The notes under the pieces were generated by a model. That model was not told the DNA's origin, ran no database searches, and saw only the letters and a program-made list of their open reading frames with translations. This document shows positions 1 through 6,694 of a stretch of DNA of 7,629 bases, in pieces. This stretch comes from Sedimentisphaerales bacterium (GTDB taxonomy: Bacteria > Planctomycetota > Phycisphaerae > Sedimentisphaerales > SM23-30): contig JAFGDI010000236.1 of assembly GCA_016932145.1 (NCBI GenBank), forward strand, positions 1-7,629, in the 5' to 3' direction. Position 1 is the stretch's first letter, and every line of letters starts with the position of its first letter. Made by a program: the position numbers and the translations under genes.

Positions 1-1
1 C

Positions 2-2326
2 CATTATGAAGGTAACAGTCAGTGGGGTGATGTCTATAGTGAAATGTACCCTCGTATCTGGGCCCTGGCTGACTTTAACTATGCTCAGCTTGACAAACCC
101 TATTTCGTCTGTGAATATGCTCACGGTATGGGTAATGCTATGGGCGGACTCAAAGAATATGTGGAACTATTCCGCAAGGAAAAGAAACTCATCGGCGGCT
201 GCATCTGGGACTTCGTTGACCAGGGTATCAGGGCCAGACACAAAAGTGATAACCAAAAAGATTATGGCTCCGCAGTGGTGGCCCCGTTTGGCGGGCAAGT
301 AGAACCTGGTGATGAGCATTTCTTTGCCTATGGCGGCAGTTTTGGCGATCATCCCAATAGTGGTAATTTTTGTGTTAATGGTATTGTAACCGGTGACAGA
401 CGCGCAACGGCCAAGCTCGCTGAGGTGAAATACCTTTATCAATCGATCCAGGCTCAGGCTCTCGATCCTGCTGCCGGTCGCATACGCATTGCTAATGAAT
501 ATGATTTTATCGACCTTAATAATTTCACCTGCCACTGGGAGCTGCTCGCCGCAGGTGAGGTTATAGATTCTGGTAAACTGGAAATGGGCTCTGTGCCGCC
601 GGGTACTGCCAAAGATTTTACCATTCCATTTTCACCAGTTAAACCGGAACCAGGCGTAGAATATTTCGTTAATCTGAGCTGGAAACTCGCCCAGGACACT
701 CTCTATGCCCCCAAAGGTTTTGAGCAGGCCTATTATCAGTTCCAGCTTCCGGTAAATCCAGCCAGAGAGTTTGTCGCTAAGAGCCCGGCCCCGACAGTGA
801 CCGATACCCCAGATGGTATTGTGGTTGAGGCAGGGCAGACTATGGTATTGTTCAGCAGGCACACCGGCAGTATTGCCCGGCTTACACTTAACGGCAAGCA
901 GATAATTGATCAAGCTGATAATGGACCGCTTTGTAGCGTATTTCGCGCCCGGGGCGACAATGACCGCCAGCGTGGCTGGCACGACCTTGCAACCTTTGTT
1001 CCGGAAGTTACCTCATTTAACTCCGATATGATTGATAATGTCTGTGTTGTTACTTCATCCAGTAGATTTACTTCGCCTGCCGGTGCAGAGTATTTCCTCT
1101 TTAATCGCTGGTATGTTGATGGCAATGGCCTGATCGTATCTGACAATAGCATAGATCACAGCTCAGGTCCCGAACTGCTCCCGCGAGTGGGATTTGATCT
1201 TAAAGTCGCCGGCGATCTGAACAATGTAGAATATTTCGGTTGCGGCCCCAATGAAAACTATATCGACCGTAAGGCTTCAGCCAGAGTTGGCCGCTATAAG
1301 ACTACAGTAGAAGATTTGTATGAGTTTTACCAGAAGCCTCAGTTCTGCGGTAACCGCTCCGATATTCGCTGGGTGGCTCTCAGTGATGATTCTGGTCATG
1401 GTGTTATCTTTATCTCAGAAGATGATACTAATATGAACTTTTCCGCCCTGCAATTCAGTCAGCAAGAGCTATATAGCAGATATTATCCCTGTGATCTGGT
1501 AAAAGATGACAAGGTAGTAGTAACTCTCGATAAGATTACCGCCGGTGTGGGCGGCACCTGGGGGCAGGATTCTACCTTCCCCGAATATAAACTCAAGAGG
1601 CAGGTCTATAACTTCCGCTATCGTATTGAGCCTTATAATGGCCAGCCTTCAGCCACTGTTAATAAACGCTTCTATCTTACCGCCCCGGCCCAATTCTCGG
1701 TCAAGGGCCGGGCTGTTACTCTGGAATGTAGCGATAGTCTCGCCACTATCGCTTATGGCTCCGAGACAATGCAGGCCCAGCTTGATTATGTTCCCGGCAT
1801 GAAACTAAGCCGGGCTGAACATATCTTTGCTTACACTTTGCGGCCTGGCTTTCTGCCGGCAATATCATTACTGGCTGGCAGCAGCAAGATAGATCGCGGT
1901 AGTTGGCAGGTTACCGTCAGTAGTGAGCAGACGGATGCCGGCGAGGCAGCCGTTCAGGCACTTGATGGCGATCCGCGTACTATCTGGCATACTCGCTGGC
2001 GTGGTGATATTGTCGATCTGCCTCATTATTATCAGGTTGATATGAATGAAGAGCTGGTATTAAAAGGCTTTAGCTATCTGCCCCGCCAGGATGAGTTCAA
2101 AAATGGTAATATTGTTAAATATGAATTCTATGTCAGTCTTGACGCTCAGAACTGGTCTCTGGTTTCGACCGGTCAGCTAGATAGTGAAAAGAATATTAAG
2201 GAGATATTATTTGCTCAGCCAGTGTCAGCCCGATATTTTAAACTGGTCTCATTAGCTGAGGCCAATGGCAGAAACTTTACCAGTGCCGCTGAGATAAATG
2301 TTTTGGCTGATATCAAGATTAAATAA
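2..2326 (+). CDS. LacZ-type GH2 beta-galactosidase, C-terminal part (5' end outside window)
   Basis: This is the last 774 residues of a glycoside hydrolase family 2 enzyme of the LacZ type, expected to release terminal beta-galactose with retention of configuration. The frame is open to the left edge, so the Met at nt 44 is internal and the true start is off-window. Numbering from nt 2, CEYAHGMGN (residues 37-45) is the LacZ nucleophile motif, with Glu38 as the nucleophile. GGCIWDFVDQG (from 65) and YGGSFGDHPN followed by FCVNG (123-127) match the end of the LacZ barrel. A domain-4-like sandwich follows (about 150-255), then the beta-galactosidase small domain (about 274-544), which includes FRARGDND, GPNENYIDR and GVGGTWGQDS; Trp520 sits where LacZ has its active-site Trp of the small domain. 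Residues about 562-625 look like a chitobiase C-terminal or Ig-like module. Residues about 634-774 form an F5/8 type C (discoidin, CBM32-like) domain with LDGDPRTIWHTRW at 654-666. The acid/base Glu and any signal peptide lie upstream and cannot be checked. The family call is secure; galactosidase specificity is likely but not proven. Confidence 0.93.
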   Translation, partial: HYEGNSQWGDVYSEMYPRIWALADFNYAQLDKPYFVCEYAHGMGNAMGGLKEYVELFRKEKKLIGGCIWDFVDQGIRARHKSDNQKDYGSAVVAPFGGQVEPGDEHFFAYGGSFGDHPNSGNFCVNGIVTGDRRATAKLAEVKYLYQSIQAQALDPAAGRIRIANEYDFIDLNNFTCHWELLAAGEVIDSGKLEMGSVPPGTAKDFTIPFSPVKPEPGVEYFVNLSWKLAQDTLYAPKGFEQAYYQFQLPVNPAREFVAKSPAPTVTDTPDGIVVEAGQTMVLFSRHTGSIARLTLNGKQIIDQADNGPLCSVFRARGDNDRQRGWHDLATFVPEVTSFNSDMIDNVCVVTSSSRFTSPAGAEYFLFNRWYVDGNGLIVSDNSIDHSSGPELLPRVGFDLKVAGDLNNVEYFGCGPNENYIDRKASARVGRYKTTVEDLYEFYQKPQFCGNRSDIRWVALSDDSGHGVIFISEDDTNMNFSALQFSQQELYSRYYPCDLVKDDKVVVTLDKITAGVGGTWGQDSTFPEYKLKRQVYNFRYRIEPYNGQPSATVNKRFYLTAPAQFSVKGRAVTLECSDSLATIAYGSETMQAQLDYVPGMKLSRAEHIFAYTLRPGFLPAISLLAGSSKIDRGSWQVTVSSEQTDAGEAAVQALDGDPRTIWHTRWRGDIVDLPHYYQVDMNEELVLKGFSYLPRQDEFKNGNIVKYEFYVSLDAQNWSLVSTGQLDSEKNIKEILFAQPVSARYFKLVSLAEANGRNFTSAAEINVLADIKIK

Positions 2327-2331
2327 GTAGT

Positions 2332-2354
2332 AACCGTTCACACGGTTTTCTTTT
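2332..2354 (+). terminator. Possible weak intrinsic terminator after the GH2 gene
   Basis: Six nucleotides after the TAA stop, AACCGT (2332-2337) pairs with ACGGTT (2342-2347) around the loop TCAC. A T-rich run, TTTTCTTTT, follows to 2354. The stem is only 6 bp and only moderately G+C rich, and the T run is broken by a C. It may attenuate rather than fully stop transcription into the downstream GH106 gene. Confidence 0.5.
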
Positions 2355-2395
2355 CTGGGAACGCCAAGACCCAGCTCGGCTATTATCAGGCAAAA
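2352..2395 (+). repeat. 44-nt intergenic repeat, copy 1
   Basis: This block starts TTTCTGGGAACGCC and ends TATTATCAGGCAAAA. It matches 6407-6450 at 40 of 44 positions without gaps; the differences are at 2366, 2369, 2381 and 2393. Both copies are intergenic and in the same orientation, on either side of the GH106 gene. Two of the changes break the hairpin that is perfect in copy 2. The block overlaps the T-tract of the hairpin just upstream. Confidence 0.85.
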
Positions 2396-2434
2396 ATAAC
2401 AGATTGCCCGATACCAACTGTCGGCGTCCCCCAG
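2355..2434. repeat. Possible 80-nt palindromic element containing repeat copy 1
   Basis: The left edge CTGGGAACGCC (2355-2365) is nearly the reverse complement of GGCGTCCCCCAG (2423-2434). CTGGG pairs with CCCAG and CGCC with GGCG, with an AA/TCC internal loop between them. The segment could therefore be a small element with imperfect terminal inverted repeats, resembling a MITE or REP-like unit. No flanking target duplication is evident, and copy 2 lacks an obvious right-hand arm. The boundary is an inference. Confidence 0.4.
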
Positions 2435-2566
2435 GGATGTGGACGGTTATGAAATAGTTAAATTATTCATTCCGAATAACTGGCAATTTGATGCTTTGGC
2501 TAATTTATGGCCAAGGCCACTCGAGACTTATTCCGTTGCAAGATACATTACAACACTTTTACTATG

Positions 2567-2570
2567 AGGA
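2567..2570 (+). promoter_or_regulatory. Ribosome binding site of the GH106 gene
   Basis: AGGA, in the context TATGAGGACC, lies 4 nt before ATG 2575 and 10 nt before ATG 2581. It supports a start at one of these two in-frame ATGs rather than at the TTG or ATG codons at 2488 and 2491. The encoded signal peptide begins at the same place. No convincing -35/-10 promoter pair was found in the 248-nt gap. Confidence 0.6.
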
Positions 2571-2574
2571 CCAA

Positions 2575-5500
2575 ATGACAATGAAAAGTAGATTTCTCAA
2601 GATGGTTACCTTCTCTCTGGTGGCCTTGCTGGCAAATGCAGCTCTGGCAGATATAAAAGAGGTAAAGGCAAAGTTTATTAATCCGCCTGATTCGGCTCGC
2701 CCCCATACCTGGTGGCATTGGATGAATGATAATATCACCAGGGAAGGCATAACCGCTGATCTGGAGTCAATGGCTCAGGTTGGTATTGGAGGTGCCCAGA
2801 TATTTAATGTCAGTGAGCGCATTCCAGTTGGTCAGACAGGATATATGTCACCTGAATGGCTTGAAATGGTACACCATGCCGTTAAGGAAGCCAAAAGGCT
2901 GGGCATAGAGATATGTATGCATAATTGTGCCGGCTGGTCGAGTAGCGGTGGGCCCTGGATCACGCCGGAATACTCTATGAAAATGCTGGCGATAAGTGAA
3001 ACAGCTATCAGCGGCCCGAAAACGGTCTCTCTGACTCTGCCTGAGCCTCAGGCCAGAATGGACTTCTATCGCGATATTATCGTAATAGCATTTCCTACTC
3101 CGCAGGACAGCAAATATCGCCTGTCTAATGCCCGGGCTAAGGCTCAATTCGATTATATGTATAATCTTGATATTGATGAGAACAAAGCTCCGCAACAGGC
3201 GGTGATACCATCAGATTCAGTGGTCGATATTACTGCTGATATGCAGTCTGATGGAACACTTAACTGGAAATGCCCGGCGGGTGACTGGACTGTACTCCGT
3301 ATTGGATATACCACTACCGGCAAGACTAATCATCCTGCTCCTGACTCTGGCCTGGGACTCGAATGTGATAAGCTCAGCAGGGCCGCTCTCGATATTCACT
3401 GGCAAAATGGCATTGAGCCGATATTGGAGAAACTCGGTAAACTCGCCGGCCCGGTTATGAATAACCTGCTCGTTGACAGCTATGAGGTTGGTATCAATAA
3501 CTGGACCAGTGGCTTTGATAAAGAATTTGCCCGGCGACGCGGCTATGAAATGTTAAAGTATCTGCCAACCCTTACTGGTCGAGTAGTTGACAGTACCGAT
3601 ACTTCTGAGCGTTTCCTCTGGGACTATCGCCGGACCATTTCTGATCTCTTTACCGCGAACTATTTTGGCTATTTCGCTGACAGGTGTCATGATGCTGGTC
3701 TGCTCTGTTCTACTGAGCCTTATGATGGACCCTTTGAGTGTCTTTCTATTGCCTCTAAGGCTGATATACTTATGGGTGAATTCTGGATCGGCGGCGGAAT
3801 GAATTCTTCCCTGCGTATAGCTTCCAGTGTAGCCCATGCCTACGGCCGCCAGATAGTTGGTGCTGAATCGTTCACCGCCGCCCCTGATCGCGGCCGCTGG
3901 CAGAATCATCCCCGGTCAATGAAGGCACTGGGCGATGAGGTCTGGTGTAATGGTATAAATCGCTATATATTCCACCGCTACGCACATCAGCCCTGGCCGG
4001 ACATTTTCCCTGGCATGACTATGGGCCAGTGGGGCACTCATTTTGAAAGAACTAATACCTGGTGGTATGAAGGCGCTGCCTGGATGGAATATATCGCTCG
4101 CAGTCAGTATCTGCTTCAGGCGGGGAAATTCCATGCCGATGTCCTCTTTTTCGGAGGTGAAACCGTTCCGGAAGGTGCCGTTTATCATCCGGAACTCAAA
4201 GAGCAGGGCTATGACTATGATGCTATTGGTACTGACCTCTTTGCCGCTCTTACTGTCGTTGACGGTAAGGTTACTTTGCCCAGCGGCATGAGCTATGAGT
4301 TATTGGTAATGCCAGCCAGAAAGACAATGAGTCTGGCCGTTGCCCAAAAGTTAGAGCAGTTAATTAATGATGGTGCAAAAGTGCTGGCTACCCGGCCGGT
4401 GCAGGTGCCTGGCCTGACGGGTTACCCGACCACTCAAAATGAGTTACTAAATGTAGCTGCTGAACTTTGGGGCTCAGGAACTGCCACGCAAACAGATCGC
4501 ACTCTGGGACGAGGCAGACTCTTGAGCGGTTTTTCTGTGCAGCAGGCTATGGCAAAGCTCGACATTATGCCTGATTTTGAGAACCTTACTTCTGAGTCAA
4601 AAACCAATTTTATCCATCGCATTATCGAAGGTGCTGATGTTTATTTCGTCAGTAATCAGGATAAGGAAAGTAAAGCTATCAGTTGTAATTTCAGAGTTAC
4701 CGGCAAAATGCCTCAGCTCTGGAATTCTCAGACAGGTGCTATTACCCCTGCGGTACTCTGGCAGGCAAAGCCCCGGCAGACTGAGGTTACTCTGCCTCTG
4801 GGACCACATGAGTCTGTCTTTGTTGTCTTTGCCGAACCTATAAAGGGAACCGCCGATAATATCGTCGCTCTGGAAAGGGCTGGTGGCCCGCTTCTGCCCG
4901 AACTTAACTATCCACAGGTTGACCTGGAAATAATTAGTGCCCAATATGGCGTGGTTAATCTCAGTCGCAGTAATATGATTGATGTCTCGGAAAAACTCAA
5001 TGCCCGTATCAGAGATAATTCCCTTTCGGTTATGGCTGATAACAGCCTGGCTGGTGACCCGGCTGATGGTATGGTCAAAGGCATGCTGGTTGAATATATT
5101 TATGATGGCAAGGAATATTCCGTTAAGCTCGGTGAGAATCATCGCCTGGAACTGCCGCCTGCTACACTGCCAGCCGGCAAAGAACTCCGGATCAATAAAG
5201 CTGTTTATGGTGTTCTGCCCCGCGAACTGGTTAAATTGCCGGAAATGAAAACTGTTGATGTTACCGACCGGATTAAGGCTAAGGTTAAAGACGATTATTT
5301 AGAGGTCTGGGCCGGTAATGATCTCGCCGGCAGTGATCCGGTGCCAAATGTGCCCAAACAGTTAATGATCGTCTATAGTATTAACGGTGACGAAAAGACA
5401 ACTGTATGTTATGAAAATCAACTGGTGAGAATACCTGATCTCCAGTGGCGGCCTACTCCCTGGCTGGCGACCGTTGCCAGTCTGCGGGGTAATTATTCGC

Positions 5501-6156
5501 TGCTAACCTGGGATCCCGGCGATTACCAGCTTACCCGGGCCAGCGGTAAAAAAACAGTTGTAAATGTTGCTACTGCCGCCACTCCGTTACCGCTGACAGG
5601 CCCGTGGACAGTTCAGTTCACTAATGCACCCAGACCGCCTAAGGCTATTGAGCTGGCTAAACTTGAATCCCTTACAGCTAATACCGATGCCGATGTCAGA
5701 GCCTTTTCTGGAACGGCCGTTTATCAGACCAGCTTCGAGTTGGAGAGGTCTTCTTTTGCCGCTAATAAACGCATTATGCTTGACTTAGGTCAGGTTGAGG
5801 TTATGGCACGAGTACTGGTTAATGGTAAGGACCTGGGCGTATTCTGGATGGACCCTTATCGTATCGATATTACCAAAGCAGCTTGCAAGGGGGTAAACAC
5901 CCTCGAAGTACGCGTAACTAATCAATGGGTTAACCGCCTGATCGGCGATGAGTTCTACCCTGATGACTGTCAGTGGAATAGCCAGACGATCAGTCAATGG
6001 CCTCAATGGCTGGTACAAAAGCAGCCCAGGCCCAGTCAGCAACGACAGACATTCAGCACCTGGAAGCATTGGACTAAATACGATACTATGCTCCCCAGCG
6101 GCCTGATCGGACCGGTATATATCCGCATCGGTGAATACATACCAATAACCGATTGA
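2575..6156 (+). CDS. Secreted GH106 family glycoside hydrolase, alpha-L-rhamnosidase-like
   Basis: This 1193-residue protein belongs to glycoside hydrolase family 106, whose characterised members remove terminal alpha-L-rhamnose from plant polysaccharides. The start at 2575 (MTMKSRF; 2581 is also possible) gives a signal peptide with a basic start, a hydrophobic core and a likely cut after Ala25 (ANAALA|D), so the enzyme is exported. The family signature PPDSARPHTWWHWMN is at residues 37-51, followed by GIGGAQIFNV. Candidate catalytic or metal-site carboxylates lie in family-like motifs: Glu304 (DSYEVG), Glu381 (CSTEPYDGPF) and Glu431 (VGAESFT); I do not assign their individual roles. A flavodoxin or glutamine-amidotransferase-like segment follows (about 520-620), then a beta-sandwich (about 666-756; IHRIIEGADVYFVSN, LWNSQTG). 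Two DUF3395-like modules occupy about 783-955. The C-terminal galactose-binding-like domain (about 1007-1193) carries LTGPWTVQF, LVNGKDLGVFW and TNQWVNRLIGDE. The frame is intact. It lies 248 nt after the GH2 gene in the same direction, which suggests a shared degradation locus. The family is secure; rhamnose as substrate is inferred. Confidence 0.92.
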   Translation: MTMKSRFLKMVTFSLVALLANAALADIKEVKAKFINPPDSARPHTWWHWMNDNITREGITADLESMAQVGIGGAQIFNVSERIPVGQTGYMSPEWLEMVHHAVKEAKRLGIEICMHNCAGWSSSGGPWITPEYSMKMLAISETAISGPKTVSLTLPEPQARMDFYRDIIVIAFPTPQDSKYRLSNARAKAQFDYMYNLDIDENKAPQQAVIPSDSVVDITADMQSDGTLNWKCPAGDWTVLRIGYTTTGKTNHPAPDSGLGLECDKLSRAALDIHWQNGIEPILEKLGKLAGPVMNNLLVDSYEVGINNWTSGFDKEFARRRGYEMLKYLPTLTGRVVDSTDTSERFLWDYRRTISDLFTANYFGYFADRCHDAGLLCSTEPYDGPFECLSIASKADILMGEFWIGGGMNSSLRIASSVAHAYGRQIVGAESFTAAPDRGRWQNHPRSMKALGDEVWCNGINRYIFHRYAHQPWPDIFPGMTMGQWGTHFERTNTWWYEGAAWMEYIARSQYLLQAGKFHADVLFFGGETVPEGAVYHPELKEQGYDYDAIGTDLFAALTVVDGKVTLPSGMSYELLVMPARKTMSLAVAQKLEQLINDGAKVLATRPVQVPGLTGYPTTQNELLNVAAELWGSGTATQTDRTLGRGRLLSGFSVQQAMAKLDIMPDFENLTSESKTNFIHRIIEGADVYFVSNQDKESKAISCNFRVTGKMPQLWNSQTGAITPAVLWQAKPRQTEVTLPLGPHESVFVVFAEPIKGTADNIVALERAGGPLLPELNYPQVDLEIISAQYGVVNLSRSNMIDVSEKLNARIRDNSLSVMADNSLAGDPADGMVKGMLVEYIYDGKEYSVKLGENHRLELPPATLPAGKELRINKAVYGVLPRELVKLPEMKTVDVTDRIKAKVKDDYLEVWAGNDLAGSDPVPNVPKQLMIVYSINGDEKTTVCYENQLVRIPDLQWRPTPWLATVASLRGNYSLLTWDPGDYQLTRASGKKTVVNVATAATPLPLTGPWTVQFTNAPRPPKAIELAKLESLTANTDADVRAFSGTAVYQTSFELERSSFAANKRIMLDLGQVEVMARVLVNGKDLGVFWMDPYRIDITKAACKGVNTLEVRVTNQWVNRLIGDEFYPDDCQWNSQTISQWPQWLVQKQPRPSQQRQTFSTWKHWTKYDTMLPSGLIGPVYIRIGEYIPITD
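4921..5439 (+). other. Tandem DUF3395-like module pair inside the GH106 protein
   Basis: Residues 783-862 and 870-955 of the GH106 protein (nt 4921-5160 and 5182-5439) repeat one pattern. Each has A.YGV near its start, then MIDVSEKL or TVDVTDRI, then RDNSLSVMADNSLAGDP or KDDYLEVWAGNDLAGSDP. Each continues with a Lys, a hydrophobic VxY strand, a Gly turn and a closing EN-x-L/R-(L/I)P segment. The pattern resembles DUF3395, a beta-rich domain I recall from DnaJ-like proteins and from PVC-type enzymes. The copies are clearly diverged, so the duplication is not recent. They sit between the post-catalytic beta-sandwich and the C-terminal sugar-binding-like domain and may act as spacers or in binding. 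The repeat is seen directly; the domain name is from memory. Confidence 0.65.
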
Positions 6157-6170
6157 TATTCATTTCCGCA

Positions 6171-6184
6171 GATCTGAAAAGATC
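6171..6184 (+). other. Small GAAA-loop hairpin after the GH106 stop codon
   Basis: GATCT (6171-6175) and AGATC (6180-6184) pair around GAAA, a GNRA-type tetraloop. The hairpin lies in the short 3' untranslated part of the GH106 transcript, ten nucleotides upstream of the terminator stem. A 5-bp stem can arise by chance, and no function is claimed. Confidence 0.3.
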
Positions 6185-6193
6185 ATGTCAGAC

Positions 6194-6233
6194 AACCACA
6201 GGTCAGTACATATCACTGGCCTGTGGTTTTTTT
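6194..6233 (+). terminator. Strong intrinsic terminator of the GH106 gene
   Basis: AACCACAGGTCAGT (6194-6207) pairs along its whole length with ACTGGCCTGTGGTT (6215-6228), forming a 14-bp stem with a single G-U pair and a 7-nt loop. Seven T residues run through 6227-6233. It begins 37 nt after the GH106 TGA. There is no A run on the upstream side, so it acts in the plus direction only. Confidence 0.92.
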
Positions 6234-6406
6234 ATGCTTTCCACCTTAAAGCATACTGGTTTACACCGTATTGCGTCCTGATTGAAATATGGATAATAAC
6301 ATTCTTTTGTTACGCACACCTGGTATGTAGATTGAATTAATGAAGGAGAGGCTGTTTGTATATTGTGCAATTATCTATAGCGGCATTATTTTTTATTGTC
6401 AGTACA

Positions 6407-6450
6407 TTTCTGGGAACGCCGAGCCCCAGCTCGGCCATTATCAGGCAGAA
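6407..6450 (+). repeat. 44-nt intergenic repeat, copy 2, with perfect hairpin
   Basis: This matches 2352-2395 at 40 of 44 bases in the same orientation. It contains GCCGAGC (6418-6424) and GCTCGGC (6429-6435), a perfect 7-bp G+C-rich stem around the loop CCCA. Weak similarity may continue to the right (CCCTGATGCTAGTTCGG against CCCGATACCAACTGTCGG at about 2407-2424), so the original unit may have been longer. No T run follows, so it is not an intrinsic terminator. It is best described as a dispersed intergenic palindromic repeat. Confidence 0.85.
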
Positions 6451-6499
6451 CTGGTAAATTCCCTGATGCTAGTTCGGGATTTCGGATTACCTCAACTTG

Positions 6500-6527
6500 T
6501 TTCTTGTTACTTATTTCTTGTTACTAA
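6500..6527 (+). repeat. Tandem direct repeat of a 14-nt unit
   Basis: TTTCTTGTTACTTA (6500-6513) is followed immediately by TTTCTTGTTACTAA (6514-6527), with 13 of 14 bases identical. Only two units are present. It lies in the gene-free island and leads straight into the palindrome at 6523-6537. Confidence 0.75.
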
Positions 6528-6575
6528 ACAGTTTAGTTCACAGTTAACTCTGCAATCTATGTAAGCACTGTGAAC
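6523..6575. repeat. Palindrome and inverted repeat cluster
   Basis: ACTAAAC and GTTTAGT form a perfect 15-nt palindrome around a central A (6523-6537). It overlaps a longer inverted repeat, GTTCACAGT (6536-6544) against ACTGTGAAC (6567-6575), whose arms are 22 nt apart. AGTTAACT (6542-6549) is a further 8-nt palindrome within it. None is followed by a T run on either strand, so these are not terminators. They could be an operator-like site, an RNA hairpin or a remnant element end; the role is unknown. Confidence 0.55.
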
Positions 6576-6603
6576 GATTACAATATATGAAAGTTGTCAT
6601 ATC

Positions 6604-6643
6604 AAAAAATAAACCACGGCAAGACATTACTATCCAGCCGTGG
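6604..6643 (-). terminator. Intrinsic terminator of the TPR gene (minus strand)
   Basis: Read on the minus strand, CCACGGC (plus 6637-6643) pairs with GCCGTGG (plus 6614-6620), giving a 7-bp G+C-rich stem with a 16-nt loop. It is followed by TTTATTTTTT (plus 6604-6613). It starts about 50 nt downstream of the TPR gene's TGA. Stem composition and T run are typical, although the loop is long. Confidence 0.8.
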
Positions 6644-6694
6644 CTTCTACTACTATCACTATCCGTTCTGAGCTCTTTTGATCCGCTTGACTGA

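Larger units (their letters stand above)
6234..6603. other. Gene-free island between convergent terminators
   Basis: I see no supportable gene in these 370 nt. The stretch is A+T rich and holds the second 44-nt repeat (6407-6450), a 14-nt tandem direct repeat (6500-6527), a 15-nt palindrome (6523-6537) and a 9-bp inverted repeat (6536-6575). An open frame at 6340-6564 has no ribosome binding site before its ATG and gets much of its middle from the repeat, so it is not called. No tRNA or known riboswitch pattern was recognised. A GATAAT hexamer at 6292-6297 lacks a good -35 partner. Confidence 0.7.

Noticed and set aside
44..46. ATG as the start of the GH2 gene.
   Set aside because: The residues encoded before it (HYEGNSQWGDVYSE) continue the LacZ family alignment, and the start would fall within the catalytic barrel just before the nucleophile. 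It is an internal Met.
2463..2519. Short A+T-rich hairpin TTATTC/GAATAA and the 12-nt palindrome TGGCCAAGGCCA upstream of the GH106 gene.
   Set aside because: These are 5-6 bp arms of a kind common by chance. No repeat copy or regulator gene supports an operator role.
2536..2565. Possible promoter with TTGCAA and TACTAT about 18 nt apart, before the GH106 gene.
   Set aside because: The implied transcription start would fall downstream of the ribosome binding site, leaving the transcript without it. The -10 match is also poor (4 of 6).
2488..2574. Upstream extension of the GH106 frame to TTG 2488 or ATG 2491.
   Set aside because: There is no Shine-Dalgarno sequence there. It would place about 29 extra residues ahead of a clear signal peptide, whereas AGGA at 2567-2570 supports the starts at 2575 or 2581.
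4597..5142. Minus-strand open frame of 181 codons opposite the GH106 gene.
   Set aside because: It lies entirely antisense to a well-supported coding region, shows no recognisable domain, and has composition typical of an antisense shadow.
6271..6297. Possible promoter with TTGCGT and GATAAT in the gene-free island.
   Set aside because: The spacer is only 15 nt, the -35 is weak, and no gene follows on the plus strand.
6340..6564. Open frame of 74 codons on the plus strand with an ATG start.
   Set aside because: There is no ribosome binding site before the ATG, the A+T-rich composition gives a patchy hydrophobic peptide, and its middle is a translation of the 44-nt intergenic repeat (GNAEPQLG). 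It is probably spurious.
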